From NCBI GenBank assembly GCA_001695595.3, contig MBPM02000074.1:352367-416366 (forward strand): DNA of 64,000 nucleotides, written 5' to 3'. The translations under genes were made by a program, and so were the position numbers. Under the pieces are notes generated by a model. That model was not told the DNA's origin. It saw only the letters and a list, made by a program, of their open reading frames with translations, and ran no database searches. Source of the stretch: Plasmopara viticola (taxonomy: Eukaryota > Oomycota > Peronosporomycetes > Peronosporales > Peronosporaceae). This document shows, one piece after another, positions 23,045-36,748 of the stretch; positions within the stretch are counted from its first letter, which is position 1, and each line of letters starts with the position of its first letter.

Positions 23045-23131
23045 TTTAAGAGAGTGATTATATGCCTTGTTATATCTTTATTGCATCTGTGCACGCGTAA
23101 CGTATCTGTCGTCGCACACCATCTCGGCGCT

Positions 23132-23323
23132 TTAAAAATAGTATGTTTTAATCATCGTCGGTGTTTTTGACCTAATTTTGAATAAATCAGAGAAAAAGCC
23201 CTTTTTCGCTAAAATTTCTCTGATTACACCAAGCAAAGAACATTCGATCGCATCACAACGCGATCTGATTTGCTCAAGGTAAAACTTGACCGATTTAAAC
23301 ACTGATTCACTCGCGAATTTCAT
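23132..23323 (-). CDS. Short hypothetical frame (63 aa)
   Basis: An ATG-started minus-strand frame beginning MKFASESVFKSVKFYLEQ, with a later ECSLLGVIREILAKKGFF. It is basic and predicted helical by eye, with no signal peptide or known motif. It lies in the unique sequence right of CRN-c copy A. It could be a small gene, an exon or chance. Confidence 0.2.
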   Translation of the reverse strand: MKFASESVFKSVKFYLEQIRSRCDAIECSLLGVIREILAKKGFFSDLFKIRSKTPTMIKTYYF

Positions 23324-25441
23324 CTCGCAAGAAAAGGCTAAATTTCGGAGTTGCGACGATCATGAATCACAAAGAGCTTCAATTAGGGCCAATAGGCCCT
23401 TCTGAAGCTATCAAAGGTGATTAAATGCATGTCCAAACTCATTCAAAAGAAAATGACATACGTCACGTAGCCACGGACACTAATACGAAACAGTTTAGCT
23501 TATTATAGGGCAAATGACATTGCCCAAATGGCCATCAATACTCAAGCGTACAGTTGATGAAGGAAAGTTCAATGCAAAAGATCATACGAAAAAAAGTCGA
23601 CTAGATTTGCTGGTGAAGGCATGTAAGAAGCAGTGCGTCTTACGAAATGAACATAAATTTTACCCAAGTTTTTACTGACAAGAAGCTGCTAAGTGAGCTG
23701 GGGAAGCGCCATCAACTATTCGATGACAACGTCACTACTCTCATAAATATGGATGCTGAAGATTGGTTAAATATCTTGCTTTTTGTTTGTAAGATATTGT
23801 GTACCCCACTTGACGAATAAAATAAATACAGGAATCGATCATTAAGGGCCAATCGTAGAGATAATACCATTCGATTTGAATATTACGAAACGGCAATGTA
23901 TACAGTCGATAGAATCACTTGAGAAATCCAATTCCGCCGAGGGCGATTTAATTATAATACCAACGCAATCAACTGAAACTACTGTTATTATCCCAATCAT
24001 TATGCTGCTAGGGGTAGCTCTAAAATATGCACTAATAATTAAAATCGCAATCGCCGCATTACTTTGTCGTAAATCTAAACAGATAGTCATGGTTTGAATC
24101 ATTTTTTCAAAAGGGTCGTATCGTAGTTAGCAGACCCACCAGGGAAGCTTTGTTGTAAAATGAGTGTAAATCGCGCTCACGCTCATCGAGAAATTCAAAC
24201 AATGGCTTGTCATACTATTATTCTCTACGATTAGCCAGTGATCCACGAATGCACGATACATATGCATACTTTCTTATTGTTTCAATTTTGTCAGGCTCGA
24301 GGTTCATAAAGCTTTTAATGAAAACACCTCGCTTTACGGTATGATCACTTTTGTTCTTACTCTTAAATCTCTGTGTATGTGACACCAAACAAATTATTAT
24401 TTGTGGATATCAAACCGAAATCCCATCAGAAAATGTGCTCCCGACAGTCTTTCGATTACTTAAAATTGTCACAGTTGGCGTGCCAGCTTTAGCAATGCGC
24501 CTGGCGACACACCGAAGATGTCGACAAAGTTTGCTTATTGCCTATAGTCATATTCACCAAAGTGTCTACTGATAATCTGCCACAACAACATACTAGGGCG
24601 CTCTTCAAGTGTGTATATTGAAAATCAAATATATCTTAATCAAGCTAATCGTTGTGCTACCTAGCTGATCCATTTGCGGTCTCGTAGGCCAAAAGTTCTC
24701 AAATATATATTATCTCAAGATGTTTAATACCGTTCTCGAGGGACACAAGAATGTTTGGCCATACCAACAAAAGCGAACGATACTCGTTTAGCCGAAGTTT
24801 GATGTGACAAACACGAGCTTTATCTTTGTTTTTCTTTTCTTCCGGCCAGCTCCTTAATCTCAGGTTGAGATAGAAATGCTCTACTAAAAGTATAAGCTAA
24901 CGGGCACCATTCAACATTAAAGAAACATATATCAACTCTTCACAGCTTATACATATGCTCTCTTTCTCGGGTGTTACATTATTATAGTGAGCAAATGGTT
25001 GTGACATCTTTTCTTGACCATTTCAGGCATTGCATATAATGTCAAATTTAGTTTTTGTTTGCTCGTCTTAATGCTCATCGTTAACGCAACGATAATGTTA
25101 TTTTAAGTTTTAATGCTCCTTTTGTCGTATTTGGTTATATACTGAACATTTGCCATAAAATTACTCGGGAACCATTGCTCTTTTGCAACGCCGGCCTAAT
25201 AGAGATTGATCAGCTGCCTGAAATATGAAATAGCAGTAGTCTCTGATTAACCGCCACACTCACTTACTAGCTTAAAATAACGAGTAACATATCTTTGATT
25301 TCGTCATTAGGCGGCTGATCAAGCTCTGGACGACTGGCGTTGCAATAGAATAAGCATTCATCACTAACTTCTATTCTTTAAGCAGATGCAACGACGCTGC
25401 GTTGTAGAAGATATCTAAAGTGTTAATCGTTGAGGTATTGA
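23324..25441. other. Unique stretch before the gap
   Basis: Present only beside copy A. No recognisable gene. A hydrophobic plus-strand frame at 23876-24097 and another at 24351-24572 have no suitable ATG. No similarity to the sequence right of copy B was noticed. Confidence 0.5.
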
Positions 25442-25451
25442 NNNNNNNNNN
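25442..25451. other. Assembly gap of ten Ns
   Basis: Exactly ten Ns, a typical placeholder for a scaffold join of unknown length. The sequence to its right starts directly inside the duplicated block. Confidence 0.99.
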
Positions 25452-26149
25452 ACGCTTGAAATGATATTTAGATCATAATTCAAAGTAAACAAAATCAAGC
25501 CGAAAACAGGTCCGTTGTTTGTGTAGTTCGATGGAATTTAAGTTAAACAATGACAAATCTCAAGTTAAGATCAAAACAATGTTTGTATATCATGCATTTG
25601 TCGATCTCTTGCCTATAATAAGATATACTATGAGCTTTGATATGTCAATTTTTGATCTTCTCGTCCAGCAAAATTAGATCTCACACAAAAATATCATGTG
25701 TATTTTTAAGGGTAGCGATATTCATGTTGAGCGTTATCTCTTGCTCATCTTTGTGTTTGAGATGTTGTTACTTTCTGAGTAGAGGCTGGTATCAGTTATG
25801 AGCATAACAAAAATTTCTAAAATCAATCGTTTTGCGGGAATTAAGCTTTACTTGATCATTTCATTCATTCTTGGTCAGATCATCTACACATTTATGTAGG
25901 GTATCGTTTATGTAAACTCAATACTATTATTGAGCTCAGAATGGTTTCATTAGACGCTTAGTTAACTGTGTTATGGGATCAAGAGCACGCTTTTTTTCGT
26001 GTGACTTGACTTTACTTTCGTTTTGAGCAACGATCAGTCATTACCAGTATTCTTTGCGCCTTCGATAATCTTCACGCAAACAGCAAGGAAAATGGTTAAA
26101 GCCTCGTGAAAAAGTTTCATATCGCAACAAATATTTTTTCATCATCCAC

Positions 26150-26309
26150 CATAGTTCATACAAAACATTCTTAAGCCCTGAAGGCATCTTTTGCAATTGA
26201 AGACTTTCATAGTCACATGCTTAACAAATCATAGTTCATACAAATCGTTTCGAGCTCTGATACTAAATTCTGCAACTGAAGCCTTCCTTAGTCACATACT
26301 TGGTACGGT
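26150..26309. repeat. Imperfect tandem repeat, period 80, copy B
   Basis: Same two-unit repeat as at 5444-5603, without visible difference. Confidence 0.75.
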
Positions 26310-27111
26310 GCGCCAGCCTATGGAAGAATATAACTGTCCAGCATACACTTTGTGTGACGTACCGACGTCAGCTTCCTCCGCGAGTGTGTTACATAATAGC
26401 ACTTAACGTATCAAGTTCAAAGTTCACGGCAAGGGTGCTTGTAGTCACATAACAAGAAGCGAGTCATCCTGTATAAGCCACAGAGTGGGAACTATTAAAT
26501 TTAACAGGGTTGTCTTGCACCACGAACTTAACTTCAGTGGTTGGTTAGTGTGGTAGTGTGATACATACATCTGGAATTTCTTCAGCTGGTTTGTGGGTTT
26601 GTGCTATTGCCTTTTGATAAATCTCTGTCTCGCTTCTGAAAATACAAGAAAAACTTCCAGATATGTTACCCACTTGGCTTTGCTTGATCTACATACAACA
26701 CTACTAAGTTACTTCGTTTGGCTTCGTTGTATGGAAAAACGAAAGAATCGTAAACTCACAAAGCCGTTTATTAATACCGCTGAACTCCTAACAAACAATA
26801 ACACAGAGCTCGATAAATTGCGAAAAGACTTGTGGTTATCAAGGTGAAACTGCTGAAGCTTGTCCAGCTTATTCAAACGAAAGTCCGAATTGTAAGGACT
26901 CAGGTGACAGGAATTTAGTGCACGGCATCACCAAAAGCCTAAAGCGCCGTATTCAACAAACCCAAGAGCTTTTAGAGAGTTCATTAGACCACTCTATCCA
27001 TTTGTACAAAAAGCGTATACAGAAGAACAAATTAATTAGTTTTGTTTTTGTTCTTGGAATTTTATTAAGGTCTTGTAGATTTTACAAAGAGCGCTGAGAA
27101 GTCCAGCAAGT

Positions 27112-27896
27112 ATGGCTCACCAAAGAGGCCGCACGGCTGAAAACCCATCTCCAATCCCAAGATTTCGTCCACAGAGACGAAAAAGCGCTTCTGACGATAA
27201 CGAAACTTTGCGGCCAACGTCGCGCTCAAGATCGCGAGCGCCGACTCCGCAAGATGCGGCAAGTGTCAATGGCCAAGTGGATACAACCGCTCAGACCAAT
27301 GTAGCTCCTTCTGCAGCGACAGGACAAGACACACTGTCCATGTAGCCAGTACTGCTGTATCTCACTCAGCACAGGTGCAAGCTTAAATTCAAGTCCAAAT
27401 GCAACAGGCAAATGAGGACTTCGAGTTTTCGCTGCATCAAGAGGCGAGCAGAAAATACAAGATACTCTTGCTTATGAAGGGAAGTTTGATGACGATATCG
27501 AATTATGGATCTTCGCAATGAAAGAGTGCTACGCCAACAAGCGCCACTTGATGACGACAGAGTCGTCCGACTTCGTGACGCTCATATCAAATTATGTAGG
27601 CAAATCCGGATTTAATTGGTACCGTGCCTTTATCGCCGACTGCGAGCGCATGAACTTGCACGATACATGGGCGCTATCTAGACCTTTATTGTGCACGCAC
27701 TTGAGGCCTAATGATTTCGAGTACTATCGTAAAGGTCGGATATTTCACCTAAAACAAAAGGAAAAAACCATGAATATGTCTCTAAATTTCAGGACTTGAT
27801 GTCCCAAACTGAATTGGAAATCAGTGAGTTGAAATAGCGATTCTATTTTAGAATTGATTGCGGGAATGAATCGCGAAGAAGATCAAAGAAGAGAGA
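27112..27896 (+). pseudogene. Gypsy-type gag relic, copy B
   Basis: Copy of 6406-7190, with the same short basic N-terminal frame (27112-27345), gag-core stretch (27518-27799 plus flanks) and breaks. I saw no difference between the copies here, so the decay predates their separation. Confidence 0.7.
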
Positions 27897-30800
27897 CCGA
27901 CCCTATCCTTTGAAGTAGGTGTCTTCTTGAAGAAAGATTATGTGACGTAACCGTCGTAACCGTCGTCACCGGCACAACTGCCGGTGACGGTGTTTACATA
28001 AAATGATGAAATTACTTTCAAAATACATATGGATTAGTATTATTTATAGGTAAAGGCGATTATAGAGTTTCCGACCAGAAGACAGTTCCGGATGTCCGAT
28101 AATCATTGGAAACCAGGAGACATTATTAGCTAAAAGAAACTTAGGATATGCAAGAAGCCAGATGTAATAAAGAAGAAGATAGCTTTGAGAATGGTAGCAG
28201 TAGATGGCTGAGCGCCACCAGTTAGGCTATAGCAAGAAAATAAGTCGTAAAAGCTCTTCATCTAATATCACTTCTCAATTTGCTCTAAGTAATAACTTCT
28301 CTTCTACGACTTCACCACGCCCACGCCACAGCCTCGTCCGACGGCCGACTTCAATCAGCTTCCTTCGCGACTGTGTTACACTCTGCCTATTCTCCTCAGT
28401 AAGTACTCCAAACGCTATTCGCACTTCAACAAGAATGAAGGAGTTTAATGCTGTAGTTCGAGGCTACCGAGGACGAACGATTTCATGGACGAGGTGTCAA
28501 TCCGCATTTTTGTGCTTCAAACTTTGATAAATTTCGAATACGTTGCGCTTGTTAGCATGAAATCTTGAAGAATTTTAAAATTCTTCAACTTTCTCATACA
28601 AGGGAGCTGATTTCGAAACTTCGTCAAAAAAAAGATAGCCATAGGAAGCTTGCGATAAAGTCCCTCTATAGTTAAAGTTCTAGAGTTACTCTTTAGTATG
28701 GTGTTTTTATAAGCACATTGTTTGCTCCTTTATCCACCACCACCCAGATCAGCCAATTTCTGTCTATCATACCTTCCCATTGTAGCGTATATACGCCACG
28801 CTCACCTCAGCCACATAAGGGAAAGACCATGCGTCCCACAATACTGCGTTAGCCGCGAGCAATATAATTTCAACACACTGCGTACCCTTCGCGCTTCGTG
28901 CTCACTCTCTGATCAAAAGTTTGGCCTTGATGATTCAAGGTTTAAAGCCAATAGCCTCGATGAGATGCGAAAATACGACGTGCAGTCACAGCTAAATGAA
29001 ATTTACTTGATTCTTAGTCCGTGAGAAAAAAAGCTCGTGTTTGACAAGCTTGCTGTGACCTCCCGAAAGGCTACAAGAGTGCCGACGGCATCGGGGCTTT
29101 GGCCTTGGCAAATGCTCAGAACATGCAGTTGCCCATCGAACGTCTTAACCTATTCAAACAAACTGTCGTACTATGTCCAAGTACGTATGTGAAGTAAAAT
29201 ATTCTTTGTGAATTTAAACGAAGTGGGTTAGTAAATGTGCGGGTGATTCCTCAAGGCAAATACATTCATTGCGGCAATGTGACAAAATCGCTTTGATGTC
29301 ATTGTTTTACATAAAAATGTATGTATGGAGTGCTTTTGGGTCAGGGCAGCAAAGCATTCTACTAATAAGTTGCTGCAGACTGCCTGGTTGGAAAGGCAGA
29401 AGTCGAAAAAGTGACGGTACATGCGTACCGATCTTTTATGACTTAGTAATTGCAAAAGGAAAAGCTGTATCTCCTTAGAAGCCTTCGAAGGTTGCTCTAG
29501 CAGCTTTTTTAAATGCGGCCCCAAATTCGGCTTTCCTCTGTTGTACACAAGCGCCACGGCGATAATCGTGGCAATTAGCAAGGAGTTAAAATTAGAGTCA
29601 AGAATTATGTCTTTTTATTAGGCTGCTTGGCCGCGTTCAAGCGGTATAAAATTAGCGGCGTTACTTTCGAAGTAGCAATCAGCTACTATGTTTTTTCGTT
29701 AATGCGTAATGCGAAAATTAAAAGAACCATCCACATCATGTCCAGTACTGCTCGACGCATTAGTGCGGTACAGTAAGCGGAAATTAGGCGTTATAAATCG
29801 AGATCAATCCGGTTTTCTGTGGAGGGAATGATGAATAGAAAATATTTGAGCGGCGTGGGTACTGAGTTAGGCTATCGCTGTTTCGCATCTTATCCGGCTT
29901 CTTCGTAATAGAGAGACACGGAAGTAAGACGAGTAGTTACAGGCACGAAAATAGCGAGGCAATCTTCAAAATAGCTACGTAAAAAGAAATCAATGCAGCC
30001 CTTAACACAGTTTGTAAATGCGCTCTAGTGTCTTGGCAGCATGCTGTTAAGTGCAAATGCAAGCAGCGGAAAGCTTAACGAAAGGGAATTGGACGAGTTG
30101 GCAACAGCAATAATTAATGTGATGGGTTGACATCAATGATAAATTATATATGATCGAGCCGTAATTTTAATACGCACCAATCAGATTCTGACAAAGTGAG
30201 CGCTGACCCGCTGTAACATAACTCATAAATTTGAGCAGTTACCGTATCACCGCTTATAACGTCGTGGGATCAATCCAGCTTCAAATTTCGACGACAGTGT
30301 TCTCGCAGGTGATTTTTTTTTATTTTGGGAAAGTTGACGCAATTGTTAAGCGAGATCCACAACCTGCATGGCTTGATTGGTGCCAGCTTCTCGTGATCAG
30401 AATTTGTAAGAAATGAGGACTAACGGCAAAATTGAATTAAATATTGTAACTGTATAGTGTCGTTGCGAAGAGTGCGATCGATTTGCCCAAGCTCACGGCA
30501 TCGAAGACGTAGAGGAGGAAGAAAAGACAATTTTTGACGTGCAAGGAACACGAGCAGGTTTCACTGGTGCTTGTCTGAGTTCGTTACAGATAATAATTGT
30601 TTTAGCGCTGATAACGGGTATTACACGCGTAAAATAAGGGCTTGCGTACCTAGGTTATTCCTCTAGATCGCACACAATTCATCTAGAATACACGGCCTGA
30701 GTGGAAATGTACCTTGAGCAATAAGGTGGGTTATATATGGTAGTACGATTGATGGTTGCCAATCATAGACCACCAATCCTGTTTCTACGTACAGTGCACT

Positions 30801-31597
30801 TTGAAGTAGAACGAACACACTTGATGTTTGCTCCCTGTCTTACTCGTAGACTTTTCTCCAACTTGGAGAAAAAAAGAAACGCACACATAATGAGCCCCTT
30901 GGCGAATACTGGCGTGTTTCCTTAGGATAATTAGCAGTCCACGGCACACTGTGTGATTTAAATCTTGCAAAATTTCGCAAGACTTTCTCAATCGGGAAAG
31001 CAAAGTGTAACGCTAACTTGGAGATCCAGAACTCAGGCAAACGTTGATAATAACAAGCGGCTACTTAATTCGCAGATTCAAACTTTATAAATACCGTATC
31101 CAAATTTCGAGCAGAAATACTTTCGGATGAATGAAAAGAGCAAAGCGTTGCGGGAAAAATTCCACTAATCATTTATTACACACAAGCGCTCAACGTATCT
31201 GTTTTGTACACACTATTACTCATGGCTAAGCAGTCTTTCATAGCTTGAAGCCCTAGAAAGCGACAGAGTCGCGCGCCAAGAAAACGTCCTTTGACTTTCT
31301 GTCTTGAACAACATATGCGAACCATCTGAGTCGAGCATTCCATCATGGCGCATCATCCACCACCAGGCTCTTCTTTACGCAGGAATGCCGAAAGAATAAT
31401 GATGCGATTTGTCCAACGTCGCCTTGAAAGAAAAGAGCGGAAGCGCAGTTAGGATCTGGTACGTGGCCAAAAAAGCCATGGCAATACATGTTGGACGACA
31501 GGAACACCACGGAGCAACCATGTCATCAACAACCACGGTCACAATTCAATTTGCACTTTGCCACACATCAAGGTATTACCAGTGACTTGCTCATAGC

Positions 31598-31987
31598 ATG
31601 CCTGCCACCCACCCAACGAGAACATTTTCTTCACCTTTGGCCAATAACGCTATTGGTTCAGCGCAATGCGTCTTACCGCGCAAGTGTGAAATCAGCGAGG
31701 GAGCCACCTCACCGCTGTCGTTCAACGAGACCTTTATCAACAGCCCGAGCGAGCGAGTGATTTCACCAAAGAAGAAGGCACAGCCTGATGAGTGCGCCAG
31801 TGGCGAAATAGGCAAATGGGAGAGTCACGTCGTCGCTAATGTTGCCTGCGCGCTGGACTGTGTGACTGCCGACGAGTGTACCAAGTATTGCGGCAGCACA
31901 AAACTCGAGCCTATTGCGTTTTCAGCAACACCAGTGGGCGACCTTGCTGCGTATGAGTTGCATATCCTGCAACATTTTCTTGCATGA
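31598..31987 (+). CDS. Small conserved ORF family, member 2 (copy B)
   Basis: The copy B counterpart of 10892-11281, with an identical 129-residue translation. The broken N-terminal extension is also present (from 31345), with the same stop. See member 1 for shared motifs. Identity between copies gives no independent support for function, because the whole surrounding 7 kb is nearly identical. Confidence 0.5.
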   Translation: MPATHPTRTFSSPLANNAIGSAQCVLPRKCEISEGATSPLSFNETFINSPSERVISPKKKAQPDECASGEIGKWESHVVANVACALDCVTADECTKYCGSTKLEPIAFSATPVGDLAAYELHILQHFLA

Positions 31988-32859
31988 ACGCGATTTTGCT
32001 ATTATGACCTCGAGTGTCGTGTTGATAGCATGTTCTGTATCGAGAGAAATGCTTCTCATGCTGCAGCAGGACATTTAGCGATAGCAAAGCTACCAATTCG
32101 CTTGCCGACTACAGCCGCAACAACAGCCGCACATCATTACGAAGCGGACATTAAGTCTATTAGGACAAGACCTTCGGTACAATTTTCCGTGCGTCTATGA
32201 TTGTTACAATTAACGAGACAGCAAGTAGTAATAATATATGGGATCGATAAGTTAATTGACCTTAGATGTATTATTCTTCATTTAAATTATAAACTAAAAT
32301 TATCGTAGAGCAAATCACAAGATCATCCGATTGCACAGCTGTCTGTGAAAAGTTGGTGAGGGAAGAAAAATTCATCAAGCTTTCTGTAAGCCTTAAACTT
32401 TTGATGGTGGTGCGGTTCGGTCGCTTCAACTGCTGCATGCACGATTGATTGATTTAGGTCCAAATGGCACTTCAATGAAAGTGTTCAAGTTGTTATTTAC
32501 GGATTTTTCTGAACAAAAGAACCAAATTCAACATGTAAATACTATATTAAAGCTCAAATTAAACTGATCACTTCCTCAAGAACCAGCAACGTTTATTCGT
32601 GCAAGGATTTAGCGGAGCGGCACAATCACTCAGCGATTTGGCAATTTCGTCAATCAAGACATTTGGACTGGATATACCTTTGCTCATTACCGCTCTTGAC
32701 CAGCAAAATTCACACTTTCATTCGATACGATAGAAGGTAGTGCAAATGCTCGATCCTTAAATCCATGCGGCTCCTACTCTTGATTTTACTGCCATCTCGC
32801 CGAAATACGTCGATTATCACTGGTTACATTGAATTGCGGGAAATTTAATAGTTTCAAGG

Positions 32860-33099
32860 ATGTCCGAAGCGGACGAATACATGTCTTTTAACCCTTACGA
32901 CTCATATATCCCTATAGTTACAGCGTTTGCTACTAATGTTGTTGCGCCTGCTACTACTGCCAATATAAGTCAACTTCGGAAAGACTTGCACAGTGCTTTG
33001 GAATCAAAGCAGTGGGGCAACAATAACTGCTTCAGCACGTACCTGTGTATGCGTTCCCTCAACGATTACAGCCGACTTGATTGTTGCTCCAAGTGCTGA
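32860..33099 (+). CDS. Short hypothetical frame (79 aa), copy B
   Basis: Copy B version of 12173-12391, extended upstream by seven residues (MSEADEY) because ATA reads ATG here. No recognised function. The difference shows that neither start is conserved, which argues against strong constraint. Confidence 0.2.
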   Translation: MSEADEYMSFNPYDSYIPIVTAFATNVVAPATTANISQLRKDLHSALESKQWGNNNCFSTYLCMRSLNDYSRLDCCSKC

Positions 33100-36000
33100 A
33101 AATGAAGTCAATTTATCGTAATCACTTACGTGTTTCTTGTTTTAACATACTTGACTAACCAAGTGCCGATCATGCGTTGGCTTAAAGTCTTCGATAGAGC
33201 AACTTTAACGGCGGGTGCTACTTTGTCGGATACGATCGATCTGTTGCCTAGCCCATTATCAACGGTTTCAGCCACAACATCGAGGCTTGCTACATTAACG
33301 AATTTGCCGAACACAGATGAAAGCGTCCCAAACTAAGTTAGGATTGAAGATAGCTTTAACGTACAGATGTAAATTCGGGTGCTAATTATGATTTCGATAA
33401 TGATATTTTGGCTGGATTGCTACCTCATTGTCAATGAAAAACCATCGAAATCAATTTTTGGTCGTTTCTTTTAGTGGGCATGGTGCTAGTAAGAGTATGA
33501 TTGTGTCTAGTATTTGCAATTGAAACTACGCCCTCACAACTTATAACCCCGTATTGTTCTCCAAGTGATCGATGTGTGATTGGTTTTTAAAGTGCAATAT
33601 ATTCAATGATATTTAGAGCCTTTTGGCGAGGTTAAATTTGCCGGCCACCTAGAATCAGGCAAGACTAATATATCTTGCTTGTCGCAGCCATAACAGGGGA
33701 TGTTGCTTTTCTCGGCATAAACAGCTGCCCACGAACACCATCTTGTTCGCCAAAAAGTCATGGCGTCACGTTCTTGTAGAAAAATAATTCTGTTCACTAC
33801 TAAACATCTCGTGAGAAGCAATTCAAATTGTTTATTTATTGTCGCTACATGACTCAAAAGAGCGCGGGTGAGGTGGTCTTTCTTTCGGGCCATTTTCACT
33901 TCAGTTTGTATGGAGAGTGGCACCAGTAATCCACTTCCTAAGTTCATGTAAAGTTTTAATAAAATTACGCCTCCCCTGCTTTCACGTGAGCACTAGCGAA
34001 ACTCTAAGCTTACCGAAACGAGTGCTGCTTTCAGCTGCCCCTTCATGCGTTTCCATCAGATAAAACACATCAGTGAAGTAGTTTTACGGAAGGGTATCCA
34101 ATTCTTATCCCGATCTCACAAGTAAGAGGTGCAAAAGTAGCTTGCAAGTGATGATCTGTAGTCGTGAACTTTATGACCTTCTTGATCCAAAAAATGCTTT
34201 CATTTTCCTGCTTACAAGTTAATAAATTATATATAGCTAGTTAGTTTGAGCTGGTGACGAGTGCAAGACTTCCAACTCAAACACCATACTAGTCGTTGCC
34301 TATTAAGCTCAAAATATTCTAACAAGTTTACATTGCTCTCGTCGTAAAAGCCAATGCCGGACTCCTGTTGCTTTACATGAAAAGGACTTGGTGTCCGCCT
34401 AATCCTGCAAAAATAAAAATATTGTAGCACATTTCTCAGGTCTGTCGCTTCGAAAGCAAGCATGAAAGACATAACGCACTACGCTACTAATCAGTTAGTA
34501 CAGTCTCGATGCAAAAAGCCTGACAATCTTCTGAGTTTCTAGGCTTTGGATGATACTTGCAGGCTCTCACCCCGCTTCTCCAATCACTTTTTGCCATTAA
34601 GTAGACGGAAGAGGAAGCCACATAATAGGAATACAATCCTGGTGATTATAATGTTGCAAAGATGATAATTCTGTTAGCGACGATCGGATGTAAAACGTCA
34701 AGACTTATCTGACTCAGTGAGAAATTTGGTAACACAAAGAAGAAGTCGTTGTCGATGATGATTGAGCAATTTTTTCTAGATCTCATACTACCTGTACTAG
34801 CTGATTACAAATCAGCAACTTTGTGTAGCTTTTGTTGGTTGGTCAGCTTTACCTTTACATACGAAGACTTGCTTGATGACGATTGTGGTCCAAGTGACAG
34901 TACAATGTAAGCTGACGATAATGTGTTAGCCTTCCTCACGAACTCATTTTTGTGGGCTCAGTTTGCATTTGAAAAGCAATTGTAACAATGCATGTTCACT
35001 TCCAGCGAGCCCAAAGCTATATGGGCATACAAGCGCTTTAGTAGTGGAGTTTCGAAGATTTGAGCGACACCGGAAACCACCTGACATTGAGCCGTGTAAA
35101 GTCCTAAATGGCATTGTTTTTGCTATATGCGCGATGCAAATGCCCGCACTCAAAGGCGTCGAAGTACATCGGTCGTATGAACGAAAATAAAACGCCACAT
35201 CTAAAGCACAACGTCTTTTGGGTTATTGTCACTATTTTAATGCATAATCTCCTGTGGAAAGGTTGACCGGTGAGAGTAGCGCTTTGGGGAGCTTTTGCTC
35301 GTGGGCGCCTGTCTTACCCAAGTAATTGGCAACCAGGCAAATCAACAGGAGCAAGTCTCATAAGTCGGGGTCATGACTGCACTTGATATATCCCCTTTGG
35401 TACGTGAAATTATCACTGTGATAGACTTTGGTCTTGTCGTAGCTATTTGAGCGCAAGTCCTTCTGTTTTAAAGGCAGCATTAGAGATCAACAAAGGCAGC
35501 ACTTACTCTAACTTTGAATGTACTGCTTCTGTGATTATGTGTTTATGTTATGACGCTTCAGAGATCTGAGCACGGCTTCGCGACAGAGCTTACAATCAAA
35601 CTAGCGTTAGAGATCTAAGTTTGACGTTAAAATTTAGACCTTAATACATCTGTCAAAGCAAAGTCTTGTCATTTGTTTCATGTCATTCTTTCTTGAGCAT
35701 CTGGCTTTCCTTTAAAGAAATTTTGCCTCAATTGGCGTCTGTACCGGCATTTATAGAAAAGTGTTTTGAAAGATCATTGCACATACTGTCGCATCGAATA
35801 TGTATGGACACTTGCCTGCATTATTGCACCTTTTGTTAGTAGGTAGTAAGCAGTCATTCACCAGAAATTTGTAAAGTTTCTGTGCCATGACCGCAGATAG
35901 CCAGGTGTACGACACTTTCCTTCTGTCTTGTATAGATGGGATAGGCTTAAAGCTGCGCTTGTCTGGATGAGTGGGGCACATAAAGAAGCAGCTAAAAAGC

Positions 36001-36729
36001 ATTTCTTTCGGCCAGCTCCAAGTCAATCCAGCGCAATTTTACGTTAGGGGGGCGACATCTGTATGATTGTCTTCAAAGAATAAAAACGTTCAAGGTCTCT
36101 ATTGGTGGAGCACCCTCTCTAGAGTCAATGTAAGAAGGGTCGACTACAAGTACTACCGGGTGTGACGGTACCACAGACACTTTGCGCAGAAAAGGCGATC
36201 GGTGTGTGCATGAGAGGCCTAAGGCTAAGCACGCCTTACACTCAGATCTTTTAATTGCAGATAGGTACGATAAAAGAGACGAGTCATATCGCTTATAATA
36301 GTAGCACATCGTGCTTTCGTGAATGCCACGGGCATATTATTCTTTAGTGTTCCGAGCCCCTCTTGAGGCTACTGACTTTAAATGTAGACAAAATGGATTT
36401 GAGCGAAGCTGCATCGGCAGCTGCTTCGGCGACAGAAAGCTAGAGTACATGATTCGTGCCTGTTTTGGAGGTGGTCAAAGAAGTAGGCGATTGTCGTACC
36501 CAGAGATATGAAGAATCGCTAGCAGTAGCCTCGCTCTAGATATTAAGAAATCACTGCTTACGCATAAAGATGGGGCACCCTACTGCGGCGAAAGCAAATT
36601 TTTATGGTGGGTGTTCTGACTACACACACCAAAAGAACTTAGCCCAAAGAGCTTTTAAAAGCTTTATCCAGGTGTGTGGTGCTCAGAGAGCCACTTAAAA
36701 TTGAAAGTCATCTTGTACAGAGATTTCTG

Positions 36730-36748
36730 ACACGAGGTTAACTCGTGT
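36730..36748. repeat. 19 bp palindromic insertion, copy B only
   Basis: Copy B reads acacgaggttaactcgtgt where copy A (about 16004-16014) has only the right half. The coordinate offset rises from 20717 to 20736 here. The inserted bases are the reverse complement of the existing right half plus a short spacer, as expected from fold-back templated synthesis. Confidence 0.85.

Larger units (their letters stand above)
4743..23045. repeat. 18 kb duplicated block, copy A
   Basis: This block recurs in the same orientation at 25452-43934. The coordinate offset is 20709 at the left edge, 20706 from about 5450 to 12000, then drifts through 20708, 20717, 20736 and 20740 to about 20758 near 19100. It falls to 20660 near 21500 and jumps to 20912 after a 252 bp indel. 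In the first 7 kb I found only three homopolymer-length changes and two substitutions. From 12 kb on, substitutions and small indels accumulate. Near 21.5-22 kb the copies differ by about 5 percent. Similarity ends inside the inverted repeat right of CRN-c. Confidence 0.97.

Noticed and set aside
23876..24097. Hydrophobic frame that could be a membrane protein
   Set aside because: No ATG at a sensible place, and the opposite strand is open over the same range because of the AT-rich composition.
12173..33099. RXLR-type effector in the short frames near 12.2 and 32.9 kb
   Set aside because: No signal peptide and no RXLR or EER motif.
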